Positions 10,442-21,359 of a stretch of 64,000 nt of DNA are shown piece by piece. The translations under genes and the position numbers were made by a program. Within the stretch, counting starts at the first letter, position 1. The number at the start of each line of letters is the position of its first letter. The stretch lies in the NCBI GenBank assembly GCA_030247855.1, contig JAPDRN010000012.1, positions 310,001-374,000 on the forward strand, read 5' to 3'. Under the pieces are notes generated by a model. It did not search any database, was not told the origin of the DNA, and worked only from the letters and a program-made list of their open reading frames with translations. Origin of the DNA: Knufia peltigerae. Taxonomy: Eukaryota; Ascomycota; Eurotiomycetes; Chaetothyriales; Trichomeriaceae.

Positions 10442-12929
10442 TTAGGCCGGGCGGATTGACACTGGAGTACGGCCGTCAATGTGAACGTTGGCGGTGACAC
10501 TGCCATTCTCATCGGCAACAAACTCTCCAGAGGATTCATCGGTAACCACATAGGTCTCGCCAGGCTCGAGTCGGGTAAACGTGAGCGGGAAGTCTCCAGC
10601 AGCCTTGCCATTGTAAAGAACGCAGTCCAGCTGGAGGCCATCTGGACTGTACGCCTTGGCAACGAGAACCTCGGGGAATGGGGCGTCGCTCAACAAGGGA
10701 CCCTTGAGAGCGTTGGGAGCGGGGCCGTGAAGACTGGCGTTGGCGAGATCTTCGTGCCTGAGCATACGGGCCATGAGAGCAATGACTTGGGTGGTGGCCG
10801 ACAAGCCCTTGTTGCGGAGAGAGCCGGTGGAAGTCGCCTCGACGGGGAAGAATTCATTGTCCAACTGATCCAGGGCGTCCTTTCGAACTTTTTCATCGCC
10901 GAATTCAGCGGCCGCGGCGGCAATATAGGCACGGATGGCACCTTCTCCGGCCTTGTAGTTTCCGGGATCCATCTTGTCAGCTCCCTTGAGACCCTTGAGA
11001 TGTAGCTTTCCCTTGTCGTCGTACGAAACAGTCTCCTTGCGAACCACTGCCCAATTTCGGTGGGCAATGTGTGGTAGACAAGCAGTGAGGAGCATGGCGA
11101 CGATGCAGTCGTTGAGACTTCCGCAAAGACCTGGGATCTAAGACTTTTGTCAGTGGGGGGCGTCATGATGACAAGAATTCAGGGGAACATACAGTCATGC
11201 CGGTCAGTTCACTTCTGATAGGAAGCATTGTACCATCACGTTCGGTGAATTCCTCCTCCAAGGCCTTTTCAAAGCGGGGTCTGATTTTCTCGACGTAGTC
11301 CAAACCAAGGATTCGATCAGAGATGACAAGACTGGCGTAACCAAGAAGGCTGTGGAGACAAATGTTAGTTTGCTGCTGTTTTGGCAAAGACGGACCAGGA
11401 GTCGTGACTTACTTGCACAGTGAGTAGGTCCAGTTGGGTTCACAGGGGTACAAGCAGTAGACATTCCGATCCATGTTGTCGATCAAGGCATCGGCGAGCT
11501 CTTGGTAGTTCTTCTTGTAATGATTTCCCTCACCGATAACAAAATCTAAACTACCCTTCTCGTGGTAGGTACGGTCACCGGAAGCAGACTCCCACAGACC
11601 CATTGCGACACCCAAGTGACCAGTAAGCATCTGAGGAGTCAGTACAACACATTTCTCATCTGCAATAAAAACACTTACAATATTGTCCTGCTTGATAGGA
11701 TCAAGGTCACTGGGGTTGAACTTGCCAAAGAGCTGTTCCCATTTCCAGTAGCTATACCCACGTCAGTATTTGGACCGGTAAATGGCTGAGAAAGACAAGA
11801 ATACTTACTACATGATGCTCTTTGTCGTGCTCTTCTCGATGGCATTCTTGCAGGCCTGCAGAAGAGCTCCATGGTAGCCAGGAGCGTAGTGGGTCTGGTA
11901 CAAAGCCAAGCTGTCAATCACACCGTAAAGCTGGTAGCGGACTGCTGCGGTCTGGAATTGATCGATCACATCGTGGTAGCTGAAGTCGTCAAACTCTGCA
12001 AGACCTCTCTCGATCATGTGCTGAACGAATCTGAGAGTATGCTCATCAAGCTCACGAGCTTCGGGAGGGGGAGCAGGAGTAGCGCTGGCCTGCACCCGGG
12101 CAACTTCCTTCATCAAGTACTTGTTTCTCGACTGCTGTTTGGTGTACCCTGCGTTGCTTGCGTTGGCGCACTTGTACCAGATGTAGAGAAGTCCGGTGGT
12201 GCAAATTCCAGCCCACAGGTAGCCTGCCGGTTCGAAAAGTTGATCTTCTGCGAGAAACCCGGCGAGGGCTGCAGAACCGAAGTACAGTGCCAGTGGGAAG
12301 AAGACACCTCCCATGCCGAACCAGACCAGCATCACCAGAGGAATCAAAGCAACCGTGGCCACGAATGCAAGGAGAGAAGGGATGGTGGCGACCGCGGTCA
12401 GACCAGCACCGGGGAACAAGAGACCCAAAGCTGCAGCTCGTCGTGTTGGATCTGCAGAATATCGGAAGACCCAGAGACCAAAGGCACTGAGACCAAGGTA
12501 TTGATACATTGTCCTTTGCTGGTAATACTTCTTAACCATTCCCAATCCGGCCGATCGTGGAATGAGAACATCTTGTCGCCTGTGTCAGCCAGTTGACCGC
12601 ATGTCGTTGTTGTTCCACGAAAACGTACCTGAAAGGGCGAAGGAAGCCATTCCTTTGCCGTGTGGGATCTTGACGTCGGCAACGGCCATATCTTCAGGAG
12701 GGGGAGATTTCCCCAGAAGTTCACTCGAGGGCGGGGTAGGAGAACCAACATCATTGACGTGCCCATTCAGCTGAGCGCTTAATTTCCTAATGTTGGTCCC
12801 ATGGAACCCATTGACCTTGGAGTGTTCAAGCTTCTGAGGAGTAAGAAGCTCGGTAGTAGTCTGTGATGAATTGTCAGCAGCTTGTCAAAGACGACGGAGA
12901 GCCAAACAAACACCTACTGAGACAGGCAT
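10442..12929 (-). CDS. Membrane-anchored linalool dehydratase/isomerase-like protein
   Basis: Seven exons: 12929-12918 (4 codons), 12860-12629, 12571-11809, 11751-11679, 11630-11413, 11349-11193, 11137-10442; about 716 residues. A polar N-terminal 80 residues is followed by about four hydrophobic helices (residues about 100-220). The soluble C-terminal part resembles the Ldi family: YGALLQ-like YHGALLQACKNAIEKS, YYWKWEQLFGKF, KQDNIMLTGHLG, and PCEPNWTYSLCN with two Cys nine residues apart. From memory the bacterial linalool dehydratase/isomerase uses two Cys at this spacing in catalysis. Family enzymes hydrate, dehydrate or isomerise tertiary alkenols; the substrate here is unknown. It shares a promoter region with the MFS pump at 13428. 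Confidence 0.85.
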
Positions 12930-13427
12930 CTTGAGGGTCTCTGCAGTTGACAACGTTTTGGGATAATTTCGCCCTTACTGGCGTACTCTGTTTCCAGATA
13001 CTCTTTTATACAACTAGAAGCAGGCAGGAAAGACTTTGTCGACCCAGCCCCATCCCCGACAGAGGGACACTCCAGCCCCAATTCATTGATTTTGCCATGT
13101 CATAGTCGGTCCGCGAACTGTGCTATAGTCATGATGGTCAATGTCAGGCTAGGAGATGGTGAGAATCAGTCGTGGTCGGAGGTCGGCTCGGAAGCGGTCG
13201 GTCGGGCGGTCGGGGCTTGGAATATAGAAACTGCCCTAAAACGCGGTCCGATATGCGGGTCGTTCGCCCGGGGGTCCGGGTTCAGGTCAGTCCACGGGCC
13301 TCCCGCTATTCCCCAGACTTCCCCAGGTATATAGAATTGCAGGGCCTTGCCACCCAAAACAGATGATTGCAAATGCATCGGTTATCAAACTTTTCTGAAA
13401 CCGTGCAAGAATCAATAGTCGTCGAAT
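12930..13427. promoter_or_regulatory. Divergent promoter, Ldi-like / MFS, with CGG-rich motifs
   Basis: 498 nt between outward-reading starts. It contains two copies of the palindrome CGGTCCG (13107-13113 and 13244-13250), two inverted CGG half-sites one base apart. It also has six TCGG repeats within 13176-13213. CGG triplets are the usual half-sites of Zn2Cys6 regulators, so this is a candidate shared control region; binding is inferred. Confidence 0.45.
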
Positions 13428-15563
13428 ATGTCTGCCTCGGAGAATCACAAACGTGATCCAGATGAGAACATTGAGGCTGTGCCCACTGAGTTCCATCATA
13501 ACGACCACCACCTCGGGATTGACCATCGCGCGAATGATGACCGAGTGGACGAAGCCAAGGGAAAAGATGCCGACGCAATTCCCAAGAGCTATTGGTACTC
13601 TTGGAGGTTTCTGGGCACCATGTTTGCCATTGGTACGTCCTTCATGGGCGGGATCGGAGGTGAGTTTTGACTACTGAAAAATCTCTTACAAGATACAATC
13701 AAAGATCAAGAAAAGGCTTACATGGTCAACCCTGGCCTCGTTAGGTATTGCACTGATTTCACCGGTTCTCTCCGAGATCAATGCGGATATTGGACCTTCA
13801 CCAAACATCAATTGGGTCTCGTTGGTGAACCTATGCGGCGGTGCTGTCTTCTTCTTGATGGTTGGTCAGCTTTCTGATATCTTTGGACGAAGATGGTAAG
13901 GAAAGAATTCTCTGTCTTACGGAGGGCAGGCTTGGTTTGCTGCGCAGGGCTAACAATATCGTAGGTTCTTCATCGTTGGGTGCGCTATCGCTCTCATCGG
14001 ATCCATCATCGGTGCCACAGCTCATAATGTCAACACTCTCATTGGTGCAGAAGTGTTCCTGGGTATAGCGGTTGCATTTCAACAGTCGTTTTTCTGGGTC
14101 GTCGCCGAACTTGTGCCAATGCGCTGGAGATACATTGCAAACTCTTACTGCTACCTAATGACCACTCCCACCAGCCCTCTGGCTGCAAGAGTTGCCTATA
14201 GCTTTCAGAATTACCCAGGACAATGGCGCAACAGGTAAGGCATCAATGAGCAAATTTTCGCTGTCGGCTTGCTGACTAGGACCCTAGCTTCTACATGTTG
14301 ATTGCCATAAACACCGTCAGCATGATCTCCTGGTATCTCTTCTACCGTAAGTGTATTCACACACATCAGATGTCACATCTGTCACAGCATGACTAACACA
14401 ATGCTCGTTTCACATAGATCCACCGACATTTGGTATGCTACATCGTCAAAAGGCGGCCAAGGATCTACTGGTCAACTTCGACTGGATCGGTCTCATTCTG
14501 TACAGTGGCAGTCTGTGCATCTTCATCTTCGGCCTCAACTGGGGTGGTGTTCTGTTGGTATTTCTGCCCCCCAGTCGGGCAAAGTACTGACAGTGCTTGC
14601 AGATATCCATGGAAGTCGGCTTCAGTGATCGCAACGATGGTCGTAGGTGGCATCACTCTCTTTGCGGTCTTGCCAATGTACGAAATATGGGTACACAAGA
14701 AAGGCAAAGAACCATATCTGCCACTCCACCTGTTCAAAAATATTCGCTTCCAATCTGCCGCCTGGAACACCGGCATCGCTGCTGGCGTATACTACGGATT
14801 CGGTATCGTGTTCCCCCAGCTTGTCAGCACTGTCTATTACGGCAGAGGTGAGATCAGCGAGTACGACATTGGTACACTTGCCGGCCTTGTGCCCATGGCT
14901 TTTGTCTTTGCTCAGATGGTCCACGGCCCCATTGTCTGGTTCACAGGACCCAAGTGGGCCATGATTGTCTTCGCCATCATTGGCTGTGCATTGTTGACCG
15001 CTGCGGCCGCGAACCTCAACGACATGGCTCTGACTCAAGGCCTCATCATTCCTGGAGCATTCGCCATGGGAATTGTCGAGTCTGTGTCGATCACAACGTC
15101 AACCTTCCCCCTCAGATCACAGGAAGAGATCGGCCAAGGAGGTGGTCTGAGTGGCAGCACGCGTAACTTTGTCTCCGCTATCGCCGTGGCCATCTACACT
15201 GCGACACTCAGCAATCGCTTGGTTCAGACCATCCCGCAACAGGTTTACCCCGTTGCGAGGAGGATGGGACTGCCAGAGAGCTCGCTCTCAGCGCTTGCCT
15301 CTGCGTTGAAAGGGTCTGCATCATTCTCAGCTGTCGACGGCTTGACCCCAGCCATCCGGGAGGCAGTTCAGGAGCCCTACCGTCTTGCCTTTGTAGGTGC
15401 TTCGAAGACGGTGTTTTTGGTATCTCTCGCCTTTTCGGGCACCGCAATCATTCTGGCTTGTTTCACAACCAACAATGATGAGAGCACGGCCAACTATGTT
15501 GCCGGAAACATTTACAATGCGAAGGAAGAGAAGATGGTGGAAAAGGAGTACTCTCATGCATAA
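13428..15563 (+). CDS. TRI12-type MFS transporter
   Basis: Exons 13428-13659, 13745-13895, 13965-14234, 14288-14346, 14418-14553 and 14603-15563 give about 602 residues. A polar, His-rich N terminus of about 55 residues precedes 12-14 hydrophobic helices. Motifs fit the TRI12/siderophore-exporter branch of the major facilitator superfamily: GQLSDIFGRRW after helix 2, ELVPMRWR, and the long YHPPTFGMLHRQK loop. The intron ending at 14602 needs a less usual donor, GTTGGT, to keep frame. Such proteins are plasma-membrane drug/H+ antiporters or siderophore carriers. Divergent pairing with the Ldi-like gene suggests handling of the same hydrophobic compound, which is inference. Confidence 0.92.
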
Positions 15564-15930
15564 GCACGATAACGTGCTTTGATAGGTAGAGGATGGATAC
15601 CTTGGCTTTGAGTGCATGGTCTGATGTCGATGAGAGCCAAATGTTTGGATGTTTTGGAGCCTCGAGGGGCAAACTGTCTGAGCGAGGACAGTTTTTGCGC
15701 CCCCGGGGTCCAGTGTAAAAGTATTCTTCTGTGGGACGAGAGCATCTTGAGGAAATATTCCACGAGCAAATTATCTTCTTGACAACTAGCGTCTTGATAG
15801 ATATGTTTATGACACTGTCTGTTCTAGAAGTAGGCTAGATGTGATGTATTGTATTCACTATCATCGACTACATAGAAACTCGAATGGGTACAGGGATGAA
15901 GCCAGCAGTGGGAAAAAATCACACTATCAA
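15564..15930. other. Intergenic 3'-3' region
   Basis: 367 nt between converging stop codons of the MFS gene and the C2H2 regulator. Nothing else seen. Confidence 0.5.
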
Positions 15931-18476
15931 TCAAACACGATCCTTCTCCAGCAGTTCGGCGTAAATACTCAGGGATTCGCCGATGAGGTTGACAGTCTGC
16001 CACACGCTTCTTGACTGATAGAGCTTCGCCCAAAGTCTAACCACCATGGCGCTCAGCCTATGTTTCTGCTCAAGAATGCTTTCGTAGCTTGCCTTGTACT
16101 TGTCCTCGGCGACCAGCTGCATCGTGAAATCCAGGACTCTCTGCTCGGCCGCCGTAACATCCGTCAAGGATAGAGCGGTGACTGAATCAAGCCACTTGGC
16201 CAGTAGGACTGCACACTCGAGGGAACACAGAGCGTGTTGATTTGACCAGTGGATCATTTGGGTTCGTGCGACGTAGTTGATTCCCAGCTTCACGGGAATA
16301 CTGAGGGCGTGTGCGCAATGCAAGGCTGCACGAGTCATTTGATCGCCACGTCTCGCTTTGGGGGATTGGTGTAGAGAATGCGCGACTTGTTGGGGGTCCC
16401 AGCTGTTCAACGATCTCGTAGGGCCAAAGTTCATATTGAGTCGAATGTAGGCTAGGCGAAGGAGTGCCGTGGACGTGAACGTCAGAGGGCCGTGAGGATT
16501 GAGGGGGTCCATGGAAGATTCTTTGTTCAACTCCCAAAAGTTTGTCCACCGTTTCAGCGCGCGTTCGAAAATTTTCATTTCTTCCTTGGAGAGGCTATTA
16601 TCCTCAATTCCTCCCTCGACCACGGGCATCCGACCATTTCTCACCAACCATATTTGTTGGATGACGGCGTGGATCAGACCGTAACAACCCAAAGCCGACA
16701 CCTTTGGTTGGGGACACGTCGGCTGGTGCTGCTGCTTGTTGGTGAACAGACTTGAGTAGGCTTCTTTGAAATCACGTCGGTCCGTCCCCGACTCGGCACG
16801 AGCTTCTCTCCAAGCTTGTTCACTGCTTGCCCTCCATTCCTTTTCGGAGCATGGAAGTTCGAAATTCGCTTCGTTGGTGAGCATCATCGGCGGGAGGTCA
16901 AACAAAATTGTGTGCAGGTTGAAGAAACAAAATATTACCAGATACGTTCTCTTCAGCGTCTCCAGATGTATCCACGACATCCAGTCATCTGAAGCTGACG
17001 CGTTTGTTGAAGCGCTGCCGCTTCTGCTGTTCTCCCTAACGATCGAGTGTAAAATACTTCGTATAGATAATGCATCGGCTGCCGCTGGCTCATGTTTGTA
17101 CCATGAAGAAACCGCAATCAGGAGCAAAAGTGTCTGCATCATTTGCATCACAAAAGATGTTTGGTCCTTTTTCTGTGTTTCGCCGGACTCACCAGCACTG
17201 GCGAATGTTTGATGTCGACTAATTCGTTCCAGTGCCACCGACCTTGCGACGCGATAGAGCTCAACACCAAGTTCGGGTTCCATGGTATAACGTGCACCGA
17301 GAGCTGTGATGGCCAGAAGTAACTCGGCGTGGATCGAATCCAGTTTAAGAGTTGGCACATGGAAGAATGGATAGTGATCGTGGAAATTCTGAAAATAACC
17401 TGCAACTAGGCGCGACAAAGCGTGCCGCGAGGGAAGCACAAAGTTGCTGTCTATGCAACCAACAAATGTCGCCAATTCCTCGAGAACACTCTGTCGACAT
17501 TCGGACGAGACAAAAAGTTGACCACTGTGTTGTCTGGGCTCTGTCTGGTCTTCTGGGCGACGGCCTGGCGTTGACCTTGCCTCTGGTTCAAGAGATGGAA
17601 GACGGGAGCAATATCTAGATAATGAAGACTGCACCGTAGGAGTTTCTGATACAGAAGACGGCCCGAAAGGTGCTACGACAGCGGTGTACCCTGGCTGTGG
17701 CAGAGTCAGACTGGGGCCTTTCGTTGCGATGTCCACCATGAAAATTGAAGGTGATCCCGGCGTTGAATATATAGCTGGGAGAGGCTGGTGCGTCAGAGAG
17801 AAAGGGTGGGCCTGGCTCGGTACACTGTCCATGAACATGCCAAAATCCTGTGCAAAGGGGTCAAAGTGACAGCTCTCGAGACTTGGATCGTAGTCATAGT
17901 TGATTGTTTCTCCAGAGAATGAAGTATCGTGTGTCTGCTCCGGGTCAACGCCATTAAGGTCTTCGAGCAGGATCTGTGAGGAGGAACGAACATCAGGCTG
18001 CACTCCATGCGTGGGCTGTGAGAGCTCAATACAGTCTGGGACCTGGGTGGAGGTGCCCGGGGTTTCCTGGAACGATGGTTGTACACCGACATCGGAGGAC
18101 GTGAGTGACCAGTTGAGGATAATGGATGAGTTGGCCGAGTCCAGATCTGAGCTTTGATTTGGAAAATTGAAGGTTTCAGACTGATGAGTCAGTCGAACAT
18201 GTCTTGTCAACAGATCTCTATCCTCAGGTTAGAGTCGGAGAAAGAGCAGGGTAGAGTGTGGACGGGCTTTCTTGTGAACGCTTTTGAACAGTTGGAGCAT
18301 TTAAAGGGCTTCTCCTTTGTGTCTAGTATTCATAATTAGTAGTGTATGATGAAGAGCCAATGCGGTGCCTTCTTACGCGATCTTTCATGCCGCTGAAGAT
18401 GCTCTAGGCGAGCAAACCACCGGTCGCAGCGATGACACCGATGAGTTTTCTGGGCACTAGTCGATCCGGAAGGCAT
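15931..18476 (-). CDS. C2H2 zinc-finger regulator with fungal-specific domain
   Basis: Exons 18476-18377, 18322-18268 and 18217-15931 give about 813 residues. Two classical fingers form only after splicing: CHRC...HERSH, linker TKEKPF, then CSNC...HVRLTH, both C-x2-C-x12-H-x3/4-H, at residues 13-62. The long remainder carries the fungal_trans domain (about residues 290-600), so this is a nuclear regulator of the C2H2-plus-fungal_trans class. Intron 2 (18218-18267, 50 nt) has no usable GT donor in frame; a GC-AG junction with a CTAAC branch site restores the second finger. An in-frame ATG 18 codons upstream (18530) is an alternative start. Convergent with the MFS gene, divergent from the alcohol dehydrogenase at 19036. 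Confidence 0.88.
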
Positions 18477-19035
18477 TTTGGCTTGCAACACTGCTGACTT
18501 ACATGTTAAGCTGGGGTTGGTGAGAAGCATGTTGATTTTGGGGAAATAGGAGGACGTATACCCTCTTTTTAAGAAGCTGGAGAGTCCTTACCGAGAATGG
18601 TGTCTCTCCAAATTGGAGACTCAAAAACGCCGACCATGTTCGGAGTATGTCACTCACAATGCTATTTGTCCATCTCCGCTATTTGGAAACCATACGTTCG
18701 TAAGCATGAGCGAGGAAAAGAATGTCATAGACACGCTAGGTGTCCTTTCTGTGGTCCATTGTAAGCACGACAGTGACGCAGTCATCGTAGATCTGAGAAA
18801 AATCCGCAGAGTGGAACGGAAGACTTCAATCATGCCGTCGGCCTCTCGAAAGTTGGCTGTCAACTCCATTTTGGGGTTCTTCAAGGCTCATCTGAGGCTT
18901 TGATCTCTTGATTGCTTAGGATTCCAACAAGAGTGTTGCTTGTCTGGATTGATATTCCACCTAGATCCAAAAGAGTTATTTGACGGATTTCGCATTGTTG
19001 GAAGCGTCCTTCAAGACACGCGTCAGACACAAATC
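18477..19035. promoter_or_regulatory. Divergent region, C2H2 regulator / alcohol dehydrogenase
   Basis: 559 nt between outward-reading starts. It includes an in-frame upstream alternative start for the dehydrogenase at 18940. No clear motif cluster seen. Confidence 0.45.
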
Positions 19036-20166
19036 ATGTCAATCACATCGACCATGCGTGCACAGGTACTAGAGGCATTCAATCAGCCATACATATTCAA
19101 AAAGATTCCGAAGCCATCAAGTCCCAAAGGTCATGAGCTTCTTGTCAAGGTTGAAGCAGCATCATACTGCCATACCGATGCCGTCTTTGCGTCTGGTGCA
19201 ATGTGGCAGACTCTTCCTCGTGTAGGATCGCATGAATTTGCGGGCACTATAGTGGCTTTGGGTGAGGCTGTTTCGCCGGATCAAAATCTCCAAGTTGGTC
19301 TTCCAGTCGGTGTACCAGGAAGAGCGTTTCATCCTTGCGGCAAATGTTACGAATGTACCAACAACGACGGTGACCCCGATGGGTATGGCGTGTGGTGTAC
19401 CAAGGCTGGAAATCTAGGTCTTGCCTGTGACGGAGGTTTTGAGGAATACTGCCTAGTCGATTCACGCCAAGTTGCACCAATCCCATCAAATATGACAGCC
19501 GTTGAGACAGCACCTCTTATGTGTGCGGGTGTGACCATCTGGAATGCCCTACAGACAGCAAGAGTACGAATGGAGACCGGAGGCGGTATAGGGAAGACTA
19601 TCGCCATATCGGGAGCAGGAGGTGGTTTGGGGCATCTAGGAGTGCAATTCGCTGTCAAACTGGGCTGCAAAGTCATTGCAATCGACACAAGCGACGCAGC
19701 TTTGGATCTCCTCAAAGGTATTGTGCAAGACCTTGGACCTTGGGGAGTGAATGTCTCCATTGTAGACGCCAGAAAGCAGACTGCGGAACAAACTCGATCT
19801 GCCATAAGTCAACCTCGGGCTGGCCTGGAAGATGAGGTTGGCGCAGATGCAGTCCTGATCCTTCCAGAAGCCCAACAAGCATTTGACTATGGCATGAAAC
19901 TGCTCCGAAACCACGGCATCTGTGTGATGGTCAGTTTTCCCAAAGACGGGCTTCATTTTCACCCACGCGACTTGGTCTTTCGCCATATTTCTATGGTTGG
20001 TGTTTTGGTGGGAAGGAATCGACAGCTCAGAGCCATGTTGAATTTTGCAGCAAAAGAAGGAGTCAGAGCAAGGGTGACAACGTATAAGCTGGAGCAGCTC
20101 AATCAGTTGGTCGCTGATTACCATCAAGGTGCGAGCGGAAAGTTGGTGGTGGACATGTCAAAATAG
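19036..20166 (+). CDS. Zinc-binding alcohol dehydrogenase family protein
   Basis: Intronless, 376 residues from the ATG at 19036; the frame is open to 18940 but those residues look unlike the family N terminus, and the ATG at 19054 is also possible. Motifs: CHTD and GSHEFAG for the catalytic zinc, CGKCYEC followed by an insertion and a fourth Cys (VWC) in the structural lobe, and GAGGGLGHLG in the NAD-binding fold. It resembles the fungal/bacterial AdhP-like tetrameric dehydrogenases. Likely a cytosolic NAD-dependent oxidoreductase; substrate unknown. It may be co-controlled with the divergent C2H2 regulator. Confidence 0.9.
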   Translation: MSITSTMRAQVLEAFNQPYIFKKIPKPSSPKGHELLVKVEAASYCHTDAVFASGAMWQTLPRVGSHEFAGTIVALGEAVSPDQNLQVGLPVGVPGRAFHPCGKCYECTNNDGDPDGYGVWCTKAGNLGLACDGGFEEYCLVDSRQVAPIPSNMTAVETAPLMCAGVTIWNALQTARVRMETGGGIGKTIAISGAGGGLGHLGVQFAVKLGCKVIAIDTSDAALDLLKGIVQDLGPWGVNVSIVDARKQTAEQTRSAISQPRAGLEDEVGADAVLILPEAQQAFDYGMKLLRNHGICVMVSFPKDGLHFHPRDLVFRHISMVGVLVGRNRQLRAMLNFAAKEGVRARVTTYKLEQLNQLVADYHQGASGKLVVDMSK

Positions 20167-20352
20167 CTTGTGATGGCTTCTCATCACGGTACACGAAGAT
20201 ATAAGGCATGGAAACATTGACATTTAGACCGTAGAGAAAGAAGAATGATCACACAGAAGTGTCTGTATTCGCAAGCTGAGAGGGTTTATTTTCTACGTAC
20301 CGATCAGCTGTTTATTGTCTTACTCTTCTTCAGATGATTCGCGTTTCATTCT

Positions 20353-20910
20353 TCAACTCGCTCTCACTATGTCCTCAATCCGATCCATTAAATGATGACT
20401 GACCCAGAAGAAGGCAATAGACAACAGTCCCATCGAGAACAGGACCAATGTCGCCATGACGAGATTATAAACCTCGCTTGATTCCATGTTTGGGATACTC
20501 TCCGATATTGAGCCCTCCTCTTCCTTATTGCAATCAGCCTTGCGTTTCGTTCGTTTCGTACCCTACACCACATCAACATTGTTTCGGAGTCTGGAATATT
20601 CGGAGGAACAACGAGAAGATCACACGTACCTCTACAGTCCCGATACATAAGTCTGGAAGCATAGATCGAGCCTCTCTACTGTGACTTGCCACTTCGAAAA
20701 GTTCAGTCACATCTGTTCCACCTTGGTCCAGCAAGAGTTCTGCGCCGCCACTTTACATTTGAGAACACGGATGTTTTCAAGAGGTTGGGTTGCTTACGGG
20801 TGCTGGTGCTGAAAATATGTGACATCGTACACTCTCTGACCTATCACAACATACAGGTCATCTATTGTATTGTGGCTGCTAATGTCGTCCCACGGAGGAT
20901 ACAGCGCCAT
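20353..20910 (-). CDS. Tail-anchored cytochrome b5 (three-exon gene)
   Basis: Exons 20910-20798, 20750-20630 and 20562-20353, with introns of 47 and 67 nt, give 147 residues. No exon is long enough alone to stand out. Residues 1-80 are a complete cytochrome b5 domain: a DDLYVVIGQRVYDVT strand, HPGG with the first haem-ligand His (codons split across intron 1), and FEVASHSREAR with the second haem His. A Lys/Glu-rich linker follows, then one hydrophobic helix (LVMATLVLFSMGLLSIAFF, about residues 112-130) and a short charged tail. This is the architecture of ER or outer-mitochondrial tail-anchored b5. It could donate electrons to the P450 about 2 kb away; that is inference. Start ATG context AAAGATGG is favourable. 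Confidence 0.9.
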
Positions 20911-21359
20911 CTTTGCAGACTGATCACGACGCGATATGTCTATCGAGGAAAAGCAATGATCGATCACGGGAAGCGATTACACAAATGGGAAGAGTGGCAT
21001 TAATAATTCGACAACCCTTGAACAGGGCATGCAGAAGTATGCTTGATGGTCAAACTGGCTGGACTGTTGAGAGGATGTCATTCTGAAGCTCCACTTTTGT
21101 TTTACGCCAGATACGACAGAGGTGAGTACGCAGACATGACCTTCGTCGAGCCGATTCATATTGCTGTTGCAACGTTGAGAGGAAGGAACGGCATTGAGAC
21201 CCCAATTTGGAGGACCAAGGTATGTATGTACAGTCTGATCTCGCGGACGAACTCCGCTCCTATGGCCAATGACCTATCGGAGAACGGACTACCGGTATTG
21301 CTCACATTGGCTCAATTACCTCTAATTTGATGTTATAGTCTACACGAATCCATGCTTGT
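20911..21359. other. Intergenic region upstream of cytochrome b5
   Basis: 449 nt. A 95-codon plus-strand frame (21043-21330) shows no family motif. Expected to hold the b5 promoter and the 3' end of the hydroxyacid dehydrogenase. Confidence 0.5.

Noticed and set aside
10481..11005. 174-codon plus-strand open frame
   Set aside because: Antisense to the last exon of the Ldi-like gene; composition is what codon bias of the true strand produces.
11871..12596. 241-codon plus-strand open frame
   Set aside because: It lies antisense to the membrane part of the Ldi-like gene, whose exons, introns and motifs are well supported; the plus-strand protein has no recognisable family features.
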